A stretch of 10,618 nucleotides of DNA from Eggerthellaceae bacterium (GTDB taxonomy: Bacteria; Actinomycetota; Coriobacteriia; Coriobacteriales; Eggerthellaceae), in assembly GCA_017559045.1 (NCBI GenBank), contig JAFYTB010000258.1:1-10618 (forward strand), given 5' to 3'. Below, one piece after another: positions 1 to 6,333 of this stretch (its first letter is position 1; every line of letters begins with the position of its first letter). The translations under genes and the position numbers were made by a program. The notes below the pieces were generated by a model. It was given only the letters and a program-made list of their open reading frames with translations, ran no database searches and was not told the origin of the DNA.

Positions 1-580
1 ACATTGGGGTTGTTGTCCATCTGCCAGTAGAAGGCGTACACCATGAGGCAGGTGACCACCACGAGAATGGGGATACCTACGCAACGACGGCAGAGCTCCA
101 TAAGAGGAGCAGGCCGAGGATGGCGATGACAATGTGGTAGGTTTCGATACGCGTTGCCAGCTTGATGATGTCAAGTGCATTAAACGCGAAGTAGAGGAAC
201 GCGCCTGCGCCCACCAGCATGAGGACGATGTCGTACCACGGGATGTGGTTGACGCGCACGTGCTTCTTGTTGGCGGGATACATCATGTAGCCGATGACGA
301 TAGCGAAGGCTACGAACAGGGAAAGACGGGTCTCGGGCAGACCGGTGTAGAACAAGGTCATGCCGATGCAGAACACGGAGAAAAGCACCAGCAAGATCGA
401 GATAAGGATCTTGGGCACACCTTCCCAGATTCGTGTGTTGGACTCTCGATCATACTTGCGCATGATTGCGTCCATGTCGGCCTCGGCATCATCTTGACCT
501 GCAGTTTGAACTGCAAGCTTCTGGTCCTTGACGGAAAGATCGTCCTCGGCGGCTTTCGCCTTCTTCTTGAAAATCGCCAA
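1..580 (-). pseudogene. TAXI-type TRAP transporter fused permease, N-terminal part, frameshifted and cut by window edge
   Basis: This should be the membrane permease partner (fused small and large TRAP subunits) that imports the ligand delivered by the binding protein just upstream. The start is a TTG at 578-580, five bases after a good GGGAGG ribosome site; no ATG fits. Residues 1-55 are charged and cytoplasmic. Hydrophobic spans follow at about 57-79, 86-104, 115-134 and 147-160. The segment YPANKKHVRVNHIPWYD (101-117) is typical of this family. The frame hits a stop (77-79) after residue 167, with the off-family ending WSSAVVA. Shifting frame at the Leu-160 codon restores the family-like MELCRRCVGIPI, and this second frame stays open from 101 to position 1 (33 codons). 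A single missing base near 101-106 explains this. It may be a real inactivating mutation or a sequencing or assembly error. Family assignment is confident; loss of function is not. Confidence 0.8.
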
Positions 581-601
581 AATAACCTCCCTTCATAATC
601 G

Positions 602-640
602 CGAAATCGCGGTGACGCCCATGACGCCACCGCGATTTCG
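602..640 (-). promoter_or_regulatory. Hairpin between TRAP binding-protein gene and permease gene
   Basis: A perfect 13-bp inverted repeat, CGAAATCGCGGTG (602-614) and its complement (628-640), encloses a 13-base loop. In the transcript of the binding-protein/permease operon it lies 50 bases after the binding-protein stop. It ends only about 10 bases before the permease ribosome site (586-593). No U-run follows it, so it is a poor simple terminator. More likely, by inference, it protects the 3' end of the upstream message or partly blocks read-through. Either would give more binding protein than permease, as is usual for such transport operons. Confidence 0.6.
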
Positions 641-689
641 GTTTAGCTGCTTCTTGGATGTAAAGAGACAGTATACGCTATTGGCGTCT

Positions 690-1709
690 TTACTTCGTAG
701 CGACGGTGATGTTCTTCTCAGCGAAGTACTTAGCAGCGCCAGCATGGTACGGAACAGCGGTGACGCCGGCAGCCTTCTCGATGCTGACCTCTGCGTACTT
801 AGCATGGTTCTCGACCAGGTCTGCAGCGTTGTCGAAGATGTCTGCGCACAGAGCGTAGATTGCGTCCTCGGATACGGAGTCAGCAGCCAGAACGACAGCG
901 CCCACAGCAACGGTGGTGGTGTCGGTGTCAACGCCGGTGTAGGTGCCAGCGGGGATGGTTGCCTTCACGTAGTACGGAGAGGACTGGAGCAGAGCGTTGA
1001 GCTGAGCCTCCTCGATGGAAACCAGGTAAGCCTGCTTGGAGGTGGAGAGCTCGGTGATAGCGGTGGTCGGAGCGCCGGCGACGACGAATGCAGCGTCGAT
1101 CTTGCCGTCCTTGAGGGAGTTAGCGGAATCGCCGAAGGACTCATAGGTCGGGTTGATGTCAGCCTCGGTCAGGCCATAAGCGCCCAGGATGTCGATAGCG
1201 TTGAAGTACACGCCGGAACCAGCAGCGCCGATGGAGACGTTCTTGCCAGCGAGGTCAGCAACGGTCTTGATCTCGGGGTTGCAAGTAACGATCTGAACCT
1301 GCTCGTCATACAGGTAGCCAACGGTGGAGAACACGGTGACAGCGCCGGTGTCTGCGAAGAGGTTGGTGCCCTCATATGCGTAAGCCATAACGTCGGACTG
1401 GCAGAATGCGAGCTCGGCGTTGCCGTCCTCGAGCTCGAAGACGTTTGCCTGGGAGCCGTTACCAGCGAGAGCGGTAACCTCGATGCCAGCGTTGTTGGTT
1501 GCATGCTGAGCGATAACGCTACCGAATGCATAGTAGGTGCCAGACTCGCCACCGGTCACGAAACGCAGCTTTGCGGGAGCGGGAGCGTCGCCGCCCTCTA
1601 CAGGCTCGTCAGTTGCGGGCTCGTCGGAGCCGCAGCCAACCAGCAGAGCGGACATACCAGCAACAGCGGTGAGGCCTGCGAAAGACCTACGGGTCATAGA
1701 CTTCTTCAT
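690..1709 (-). CDS. TAXI-family TRAP transporter solute-binding lipoprotein
   Basis: This 339-residue protein captures a substrate outside the membrane and hands it to a TRAP permease; TAXI-family ligands are often glutamate or other small carboxylates, but the ligand cannot be read here. The chosen ATG (1707-1709) follows AGGAAGGG by seven bases; the open frame further upstream lacks such a site. Residues 5-13 contain the twin-arginine motif TRRSFAGL, followed by a hydrophobic stretch and the lipobox LLVGC (Cys-26). The protein is therefore probably Tat-exported and lipid-anchored. A low-complexity acidic/proline linker (28-47) follows. The core starts at LRFVTGGESGTYYAFG (48-63), a hallmark of the TAXI family. 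NGSQANVFELEDGNAELAFCQSD (84-106) and the central DLAGKNVSIGAAGSG are also typical. The length fits the family. The permease gene lies downstream on the same strand after a 109-bp gap that holds a hairpin. Confidence 0.92.
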   Translation of the reverse strand: MKKSMTRRSFAGLTAVAGMSALLVGCGSDEPATDEPVEGGDAPAPAKLRFVTGGESGTYYAFGSVIAQHATNNAGIEVTALAGNGSQANVFELEDGNAELAFCQSDVMAYAYEGTNLFADTGAVTVFSTVGYLYDEQVQIVTCNPEIKTVADLAGKNVSIGAAGSGVYFNAIDILGAYGLTEADINPTYESFGDSANSLKDGKIDAAFVVAGAPTTAITELSTSKQAYLVSIEEAQLNALLQSSPYYVKATIPAGTYTGVDTDTTTVAVGAVVLAADSVSEDAIYALCADIFDNAADLVENHAKYAEVSIEKAAGVTAVPYHAGAAKYFAEKNITVATK

Positions 1710-1740
1710 AACAATTCCCTTCCTGTTGTGTCCTGCAGAA

Positions 1741-1756
1741 TAATGCGCTTGCATTA
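1741..1756. repeat. Short perfect palindrome upstream of the TRAP binding-protein gene
   Basis: TAATGC (1741-1746) and GCATTA (1751-1756) form a perfect six-base inverted repeat with a four-base centre. It sits 32-47 bases before the binding-protein ATG. On the minus strand it overlaps TGTAAT (1753-1758), a possible -10 element, although no good -35 is seen 16-18 bases further upstream. It could be a repressor operator or a small leader hairpin. The repeat is certain; the function is a guess. Confidence 0.35.
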
Positions 1757-2036
1757 CACCTGTGCGACGTGTCTGCACTTTCTTGTGAAAGCGAGTTGCG
1801 CGGATTGGCCAGATCAATCGGCCCTTGCAAATGTGTGGCATCTTTTGGATGCGCTGTTCCCTCACGCACTACGCGCAACGCGGTGCATCTTAGCATACGG
1901 ATTTCGCATTCATGTTTCATGTGGGTGAATATCGCGCATTAGCGTACTAAAGCACCCGACGATTGGCGCGCGTTCGCGGATGAGAGGCTTGTTCTTCGTC
2001 TGGTTGCATGGAGGCGTTGCAGTACAATGTGCCCGT

Positions 2037-2065
2037 TTTCCACTGGCGTTTCGCATGAATATAAA
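2037..2065 (+). promoter_or_regulatory. Putative sigma70-type promoter of the aminotransferase gene
   Basis: TTTCCA (2037-2042) and TATAAA (2060-2065) are separated by 17 bases, matching four and five of six consensus positions. Transcription would start near 2072 and leave a leader of about 57 bases. The leader contains a six-base stem with a three-base loop (TGGCCG-ttg-CGGCCA, 2095-2109) immediately before the ribosome site at 2111-2120. This is a prediction from sequence only. A second -10-like TACAAT lies at 2023-2028 but lacks a matching -35. Confidence 0.35.
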
Positions 2066-2128
2066 AGTAGCGTTACTGATAAATGTTGTTGCGATGGCCG
2101 TTGCGGCCACGAGGGAGGGAGCGTCTCA

Positions 2129-3310
2129 ATGATCAACGAGAGCATGTATGCGTTGGGTGCGGCACCGAGTGCCATCCGCGAGCTGTTTGCCTATGGCTTG
2201 GCGCGCAAGGCGGAGATCGGTGCAGAGAATGTGTTCGACTTCAGCATCGGCAATCCCAGCGTTCCCGCTCCCGCCATCGTTCGCGAGACTATTCTCGAGT
2301 TGATCGAGGAAGATCCCGTTACGCTGCATGGCTATTCCCCCGCAGCAGGCGATCCTCGCGTGAGGCAGGCTGTTGCCGATAGCATTCGTGAGCGTTTTGG
2401 CGTGCCGGCCCAGGCTTCTCAGGTGTACATGACGGCGGGTGCTGCAGCTGGATTGGCCATCTCCATTTCGGCCATCACGGTGCCCGGCGACGAAGTGATC
2501 GTCATCTCCCCGTACTTCCCTGAGTATCGTACGTGGATCGAGGCGGCAGGTTGCTGCATCGTCGAGGTGCCCGCTCAGGTGCCGAGCTTCCAGATCGATG
2601 TCGATGCTGTTGCCGCAGCTATCGGCCCGAAGACGAGCGCTGTCATCGTGAATTCGCCGAACAACCCGGTGGGCGCGGTCTATACGCGCGAGAATCTTGA
2701 GGCTCTTGCCGCCGTGTTGACGGCAAAGGAGGCCGAGCTTGGTCGCGAGCTGTATCTGATCAGCGATGAGCCGTATCGCGAGATCACCTACGGCAAGGAA
2801 GTGCCCTACATTCCGACCATCTATCCGCGCACTATCGTGTGCTACTCCTATTCGAAGTCGCTTTCCCTTCCCGGCGAGCGCATCGGCTACATATATGTAT
2901 CTGACTTGATGGAGAACGCCGCGCGCGTTTCCACCACCGTGGCGGGTGCCGGTCGTGCTCTCGGGTACGTGTGTGCTCCCGTGTTGCTGCAGCGCGTCGT
3001 GCAGAAGTGCTTGTACGAGCCTTCCGATGTTGCTGCGTATGCTGCCAACCGCGAGCTTCTGGCTGGCGGCCTGGCGGAGCTGGGCTACGAGTTCGTTGAG
3101 CCTGACGGAGCCTTCTATCTGTGGGTTAAGGCACTTGAGGAGGATGCGCAGGCGTTCTCCGATCGTGCAAAGCAGTTTGAGCTGCTCCTGGTTCCGTCCA
3201 ACAGCTTTGGCGTTGGCGGATGGGTGCGACTGAGCTACTGCATCGCTCGCGAGACCATCGAAAAGTCCATGCCCGCATTCAAGGCTCTTAAGGAGAGCTA
3301 CGAGGCGTAG
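2129..3310 (+). CDS. Class I/II pyridoxal-phosphate aminotransferase
   Basis: This 393-residue fold-type I aminotransferase moves an amino group between an amino acid and a 2-oxoacid in the cytoplasm; aspartate or aromatic/branched amino acids are possible substrates, undecided from sequence. The start at 2129 has GAGGGAGGGAG seven bases upstream; a longer open frame from 2027 is rejected because its Cys-rich extension has no ribosome site. Visible motifs are DFSIGNP (37-43), HGYSPAAGDPRVR (67-79), NSPNNPVG with Asn-179, ISDEPY with the PLP-contacting Asp-213 and Tyr-216, and YSYSKSLSLPGERIGY with the PLP lysine Lys-243. The substrate carboxylate arginine is Arg-367 in GWVRLSYC. All catalytic residues are present and the length is typical. 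It stands alone, with a dyad after it (3379-3414). Its divergent position beside the TRAP operon does not prove a functional link. Confidence 0.9.
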   Translation: MINESMYALGAAPSAIRELFAYGLARKAEIGAENVFDFSIGNPSVPAPAIVRETILELIEEDPVTLHGYSPAAGDPRVRQAVADSIRERFGVPAQASQVYMTAGAAAGLAISISAITVPGDEVIVISPYFPEYRTWIEAAGCCIVEVPAQVPSFQIDVDAVAAAIGPKTSAVIVNSPNNPVGAVYTRENLEALAAVLTAKEAELGRELYLISDEPYREITYGKEVPYIPTIYPRTIVCYSYSKSLSLPGERIGYIYVSDLMENAARVSTTVAGAGRALGYVCAPVLLQRVVQKCLYEPSDVAAYAANRELLAGGLAELGYEFVEPDGAFYLWVKALEEDAQAFSDRAKQFELLLVPSNSFGVGGWVRLSYCIARETIEKSMPAFKALKESYEA

Positions 3311-3378
3311 TTGCGCGGGGCAATTGGGATAGTTTGTGCACCGACGCCCTCTGCTCCACCACATTCAAAAATAGTTCT

Positions 3379-3414
3379 AAACTGACCCATAGATCGACGA
3401 TCGTGGGTCAGTTT
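3379..3414. terminator. Dyad after the aminotransferase gene, probable terminator
   Basis: An 11-bp perfect inverted repeat, AAACTGACCCA (3379-3389) and TGGGTCAGTTT (3404-3414), has a further GATC/GATC pairing inside (3392-3395 with 3399-3402). On the plus strand the stem ends in TTT followed by GGTTTA, a weak U-tract. On the minus strand a better T-run (complement of AAAAATA, 3367-3373) follows a few bases later. It lies 68 bases after the aminotransferase stop and 43 bases before the next start. Termination is the likeliest role; a repressor operator for the next gene is the alternative. Confidence 0.55.
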
Positions 3415-3457
3415 GGTTTATGGCTGTTTGGGCTGCTTTTGCGAGAGGGGGATGCGT

Positions 3458-4729
3458 ATGGCGTGCGACGACATTGTCGGTTACCTGGTGCGCGAGCAGC
3501 GTCCTTTTGCGGAAGAGCCTTTCAATCTGATCGACGCTCTTGTTCTGGCAACGCTCTCTTATCTCAAGTTCGGCACCCATGAGGATCTCAGGGTGACGCA
3601 GTCCCGCTGCGTGAGTCTGCGCGATGTGGTTACTGCTGTTCCCCGCGAGGATCTTCTGCGTATGGGCTGGATGCGGGAGTCTCTTCACACCGATGGTTTC
3701 TTGGCCGCGGTTTTGGATAGCGTTCGCTATCGCGACCTGCAGGTATGTTTCTATGCGGAAGAGCATATCGATAACGTCGAGAAGCAGTTTTCGGCGGTGA
3801 CTTTCCTGCCGGGTGATGGGCGAGCCTATCTGACTTATGGCGGAACCGATGGAACCATGGTGGGCTGGAAGGAGAACTTCAACATCACCTTCCGCGATTT
3901 CACGCCGGCGCAGTTGGCTGGTGTTTCGTATGCGTCGGGCGTTGCCTCGGCGCTGGACGAGCGCTTGGCCTTTATCGGGCATTCGAAGGGCGGAAGCCAT
4001 GCTCAGTATGCTGCGCTGTGCGTTTCGGACGAGGTGTTCGAGCGCACGGATCTTGTGGTCAATTTCGATGGCCCGTCGTTTTTGAGCGATCCTTCTCCGC
4101 GTGTCGATGATCCTCGTTTCAAAGAGGTGTTCCACAAAATCGTTCCGGAAGGTTCGTTGTTCGGCTTGCTGCTTGAGCGACGTGATGAATATCGCGTTAT
4201 CGGTGCGGGTGCGAAACTGTCTCGCCAGCATGAGCCGTATTCGTGGCTCATTGATGGAAGCGATTTCTGCCATGTCGAGAACTTGCGTCGTCGTGCAAAG
4301 TGGATGGACGCTACGCTGAGCAGCTGGCTTTCCGCGCGCACGGTTGAAGAGCGTGAACTGTTCATCGACACGGTGTACAAGGTTTTGTTGACCACTGAAG
4401 CTCGAACCATTTTCGATCTGCGCGATCATTTGAGTGTGAACATGCGCAAGGTCTTGCGTGCAAGCAAAGATCTCGACCCTGAGATGCGTCGCTTCGTTAT
4501 CGAAACCTTCAAGATGCTGGGCAGTAGCGCGGGTCGGGAAGTGCGTAGGGCGAATGAGCAACGCAGGTCGGCGGCAAAAAGGCGCAGGCGCTTACGCTAC
4601 ACGAGAGTGCTTGAGGAGACGGCGAGCCTGCGCAGAGATGTTGGCGCGGGTTGGAGTGCAGCTAAAAATATGGGCGTACGTGCGAGCGAAGACGCTTTCT
4701 CTGACGAAGGCCTTTCGGGTATAGATTGA
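3458..4729 (+). CDS. DUF2974 / Mbeg1-like alpha/beta-hydrolase family protein
   Basis: This 423-residue protein resembles the DUF2974 family, lipase-like alpha/beta hydrolases of unknown substrate. The ATG at 3458 lies six bases after GAGAGGGGG; an ATG at 3452 would leave no room for ribosome binding. The fold is supported by YLTYGGTDGTMVGWKENFN (124-142), the nucleophile elbow GHSKGG with Ser-176 (174-179), VNFDGPSF (201-208) and QHEPYSW (257-263), a conserved block whose His-258 may complete the triad. Asp-204 is a candidate acid. There is no signal peptide or membrane span, so it is probably cytoplasmic. The C-terminus is strongly basic (RRANEQRRSAAKRRRRLR, 363-380), which could bind nucleic acid or membrane phosphates. 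The exonuclease III gene follows after 29 bases, suggesting co-transcription. Lipase, esterase or peptidase activity is possible; none is shown. Confidence 0.8.
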   Translation: MACDDIVGYLVREQRPFAEEPFNLIDALVLATLSYLKFGTHEDLRVTQSRCVSLRDVVTAVPREDLLRMGWMRESLHTDGFLAAVLDSVRYRDLQVCFYAEEHIDNVEKQFSAVTFLPGDGRAYLTYGGTDGTMVGWKENFNITFRDFTPAQLAGVSYASGVASALDERLAFIGHSKGGSHAQYAALCVSDEVFERTDLVVNFDGPSFLSDPSPRVDDPRFKEVFHKIVPEGSLFGLLLERRDEYRVIGAGAKLSRQHEPYSWLIDGSDFCHVENLRRRAKWMDATLSSWLSARTVEERELFIDTVYKVLLTTEARTIFDLRDHLSVNMRKVLRASKDLDPEMRRFVIETFKMLGSSAGREVRRANEQRRSAAKRRRRLRYTRVLEETASLRRDVGAGWSAAKNMGVRASEDAFSDEGLSGID

Positions 4730-4758
4730 TCGACCGAGGATATATTCAGGAGTAGCTT

Positions 4759-5655
4759 ATGCGACTGATTTCTTGGAATGTAAACGGATTGCGTGCGGTT
4801 CTTAAGAAGGACTTCCAGGCGATATTTGAAGAGTTTGATGCGGATGTTTTCGCTCTACAGGAGACCAAGCTGCAGGCTGGTCAGGTGGAAATCGAGCTGC
4901 CTGGTTACCATCAGTACTGGAGTTATGCCCAGAAGAAGGGCTATTCGGGTACGGCGGTGTTTTCTAAGCAGGAGCCGCTGCGTGTGCTTCACGGTTTGGG
5001 CAGTGATTATCTGGATACCGAGGGACGTATCGTGGCGCTCGAGTTCGATGAGTTCTGGTTCGTCGACGTGTATACCCCTAATGCTCAGGACGGTTTGAAG
5101 CGCATTGATCATCGTATGGAATGGGACGATGCCTTCCGCGATTTCTGCAAAGGTTTGGAAGCCGGCGTTCTGCCTGCGGGAGTTTCCGTCGAGTTCGTTC
5201 GCGAGTCGGATTCGCTGAGCGCAGAGGGTGTTTCCCGTGAAACAGTCTTTGTGGAGGCCGCTGGCGGGGAGTTCGCCTTGACGGTCGAGGGAGATGCGGC
5301 GTGTCCGAAGCCCGTTGTCATGTGCGGCGACTTCAATGTTGCCCATAACGAGATTGACTTGAAGAATCCGAAGACCAATCGAGGCAACCCTGGCTTTTCC
5401 GATGAAGAGCGTGCGAAGTTTACCGAATTGGTTGAGGTGGGCTTTGTCGACACCTTCCGCACGCTGCACCCCGAGCTGACGGGCGCCTATTCGTGGTGGA
5501 GCTATCGAGGCAATGCTCGCGCAAACAATACGGGCTGGCGTATCGATTACTTCTTGGTGAGCGAGGCTCTTCGCGAAAACGTGCAGAGCGCAAGCATTTA
5601 CCCCGAGGTGTTCGGCAGCGATCATTGCCCGGTTGGACTTGAGCTTGCTTTCTAA
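4759..5655 (+). CDS. xth: Exodeoxyribonuclease III / AP endonuclease (ExoA/XthA type)
   Basis: This 298-residue enzyme cleaves DNA 5' of abasic sites and removes nucleotides from 3' ends in base-excision repair. The ATG is six bases after AGGAG. All hallmark residues of the exonuclease-endonuclease-phosphatase fold are visible: Asn-7 (ISWNVNG), the metal ligand Glu-35 (LQETKL), Tyr-105 (VYTPN), Asp-191 and Asn-193 (GDFNVAH), Asp-263 (GWRIDYF), and Asp-288/His-289 (GSDHCP). NPKTNRGNPGFSDEER (203-218) and YSWWSYRGNARANNTGWR are characteristic of the bacterial ExoA branch. It is longer than the usual 250-270 residues because of an extra segment (about 136-182) before the PVVMCGDFN strand, where relatives have a short loop. 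The gene follows the DUF2974 gene closely and ends at a strong terminator. Function is confident. Confidence 0.95.
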   Translation: MRLISWNVNGLRAVLKKDFQAIFEEFDADVFALQETKLQAGQVEIELPGYHQYWSYAQKKGYSGTAVFSKQEPLRVLHGLGSDYLDTEGRIVALEFDEFWFVDVYTPNAQDGLKRIDHRMEWDDAFRDFCKGLEAGVLPAGVSVEFVRESDSLSAEGVSRETVFVEAAGGEFALTVEGDAACPKPVVMCGDFNVAHNEIDLKNPKTNRGNPGFSDEERAKFTELVEVGFVDTFRTLHPELTGAYSWWSYRGNARANNTGWRIDYFLVSEALRENVQSASIYPEVFGSDHCPVGLELAF

Positions 5656-5671
5656 TAGCGATTGAACGAAG

Positions 5672-5713
5672 AAGGCCGCCGCGTATCCGCTGAGTGCGGG
5701 ACGCGACGGCCTT
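5672..5713. terminator. Bidirectional terminator hairpin between exonuclease III gene and mscL
   Basis: AAGGCCGCCGCGT (5672-5684) faces ACGCGACGGCCTT (5701-5713), giving 12 pairs of 13, with an inner CCGC/GCGG stem (5687-5690 with 5696-5699) and a TGAGT loop. The one mismatch is C-A in the plus-strand RNA but a G-U pair in the minus-strand RNA, so the hairpin is slightly better for mscL. A U-rich run (CTTCTTCGTTC) follows on the minus strand; TTACTTAAT follows on the plus strand. It lies between two converging genes, 17 bases after one stop and 30 after the other. Confidence 0.75.
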
Positions 5714-5742
5714 ACTTAATGGAATGATGCTTGCCGGAAGGC

Positions 5743-6213
5743 TTAAGCCTCGGCTTCCTCCGCCTTCTCGGGAGCCTTTGCGGGCTCGGGAAGCTCGCCA
5801 GCGCAATGCGGGCAGCGGGTTGCGCCCTCCTTCACCTCTTCGAGGCAGAACACGCAGGTGGGAGCCGGTGCGGCCTCTTCCTCGACGGTTTCCTCCTTCT
5901 TGCCCAGGCCCTTCATCTTGTTGAAGGCCTTCACCATGATGAACACGCAGAATGCCACGATGAGGAAGTTGACGATCGCGCTGATGAATGCGCCGAAGTC
6001 GATGCCGTTCTCGGTGCCGGGCACGGGGATGGTCAGTCCAGCGATTCCACTGGCTGCATCGCCGGTGAACAGCTTGATCGCCGGGTTGATGATGTCGTTG
6101 GTCAGCGACGTGACAATGGCGGTGAACGCAGCGCCCACGATGACGCCGACGGCCATGTCCATGACATTGCCACGGTTGATGAATTCCTTGAATTCGTTGA
6201 AGAAGCCCTTCAT
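5743..6213 (-). CDS. mscL: Large-conductance mechanosensitive channel MscL with zinc-ribbon tail
   Basis: This 156-residue inner-membrane channel opens under membrane tension and releases solutes during hypo-osmotic shock. The ATG follows AGGAGG by four bases. The N-terminal helix MKGFFNEFKEFINRGNVMDMAVGVIVGAAF (1-30) holds the conserved amphipathic helix and the start of the pore-lining span (about 16-39). The periplasmic loop is about 45-70 and the second span about 72-95. After FNKMKGLGKKEE the protein does not end in the usual short helical bundle. Instead it has an acidic/proline linker (106-118), a four-cysteine ribbon CVFC-10-CPHC (Cys-120, 123, 134, 137), and an Ala/Glu/Pro-rich end. 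The ribbon probably binds zinc in the cytoplasm. The gene converges on the exonuclease gene and diverges from menF, sharing a 120-bp promoter region. Confidence 0.95.
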   Translation of the reverse strand: MKGFFNEFKEFINRGNVMDMAVGVIVGAAFTAIVTSLTNDIINPAIKLFTGDAASGIAGLTIPVPGTENGIDFGAFISAIVNFLIVAFCVFIMVKAFNKMKGLGKKEETVEEEAAPAPTCVFCLEEVKEGATRCPHCAGELPEPAKAPEKAEEAEA

Positions 6214-6333
6214 GTTTCCTCCTGGATTTATGGAGCAAGCGCCATTGACGAGGCGCCCTCTTTCATTCGATTCTCAGTATATCCTTCAATGCTACAATCG
6301 CTCTATTAATGTCTCTCGCCCGAAAGATCGAAC
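6214..6333. promoter_or_regulatory. Divergent promoter region of mscL and menF
   Basis: These 120 bases should hold both promoters. Rightward, TACAAT (6293-6298) is a good -10 with only a weak -35-like TTCTCA (6271-6276), 16 bases away. It would start menF with a short leader. Leftward, TATACT (complement of 6276-6281) is a good -10 for mscL, again without a clear -35. The two -10 boxes lie within about 23 bases of each other, so the polymerases would compete. The menF leader lacks a strong ribosome site. Confidence 0.4.

Larger units (their letters stand above)
1710..2128. other. 419-bp non-coding region between divergent genes
   Basis: This stretch should hold the promoters for the TRAP operon (leftward) and the aminotransferase gene (rightward). 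Short open frames cross it on both strands, but none has a ribosome site or a recognisable product. Visible elements are the two ribosome sites at its ends, a TAATGC-gctt-GCATTA palindrome at 1741-1756, a plausible rightward promoter at 2037-2065, and a small stem at 2095-2109. I see no riboswitch, tRNA or repeat array that I can name. Confidence 0.7.

Noticed and set aside
95..110. Programmed -1 frameshift in the permease gene
   Set aside because: A -1 shift would restore the frame, but the site lacks an X XXY YYZ slippery heptamer, and such recoding is not known for TRAP permeases. An indel is simpler.
528..1928. Long plus-strand open frame antisense to the TRAP binding protein and permease start
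   Set aside because: It mirrors the codon pattern of a well-supported minus-strand gene, has no ribosome site, and its translation resembles no family.
2027..2128. N-terminal Cys-rich extension of the aminotransferase
   Set aside because: The upstream ATG overlaps the putative promoter region and has no ribosome site, while the ATG at 2129 has a strong one and gives the usual family N-terminus.
2072..2128. Possible riboswitch in the aminotransferase leader
   Set aside because: The leader is only about 57 bases with one tiny stem, too small for a known amino-acid or cofactor riboswitch.
1910..2175. Overlapping short minus-strand open frames in the 1710-2128 gap and the aminotransferase start
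   Set aside because: They lack ribosome sites, have no family resemblance and run into the coding start of the aminotransferase on the other strand.
2126..3364. Long minus-strand open frame antisense to the aminotransferase
   Set aside because: It is His/Arg-rich, lacks family motifs, and lies opposite a gene with every catalytic residue in place.
3377..4561. Long minus-strand open frame antisense to the DUF2974 gene
   Set aside because: It has no recognisable domain, and GC-rich codon bias opens antisense frames by chance; the sense gene carries family motifs.
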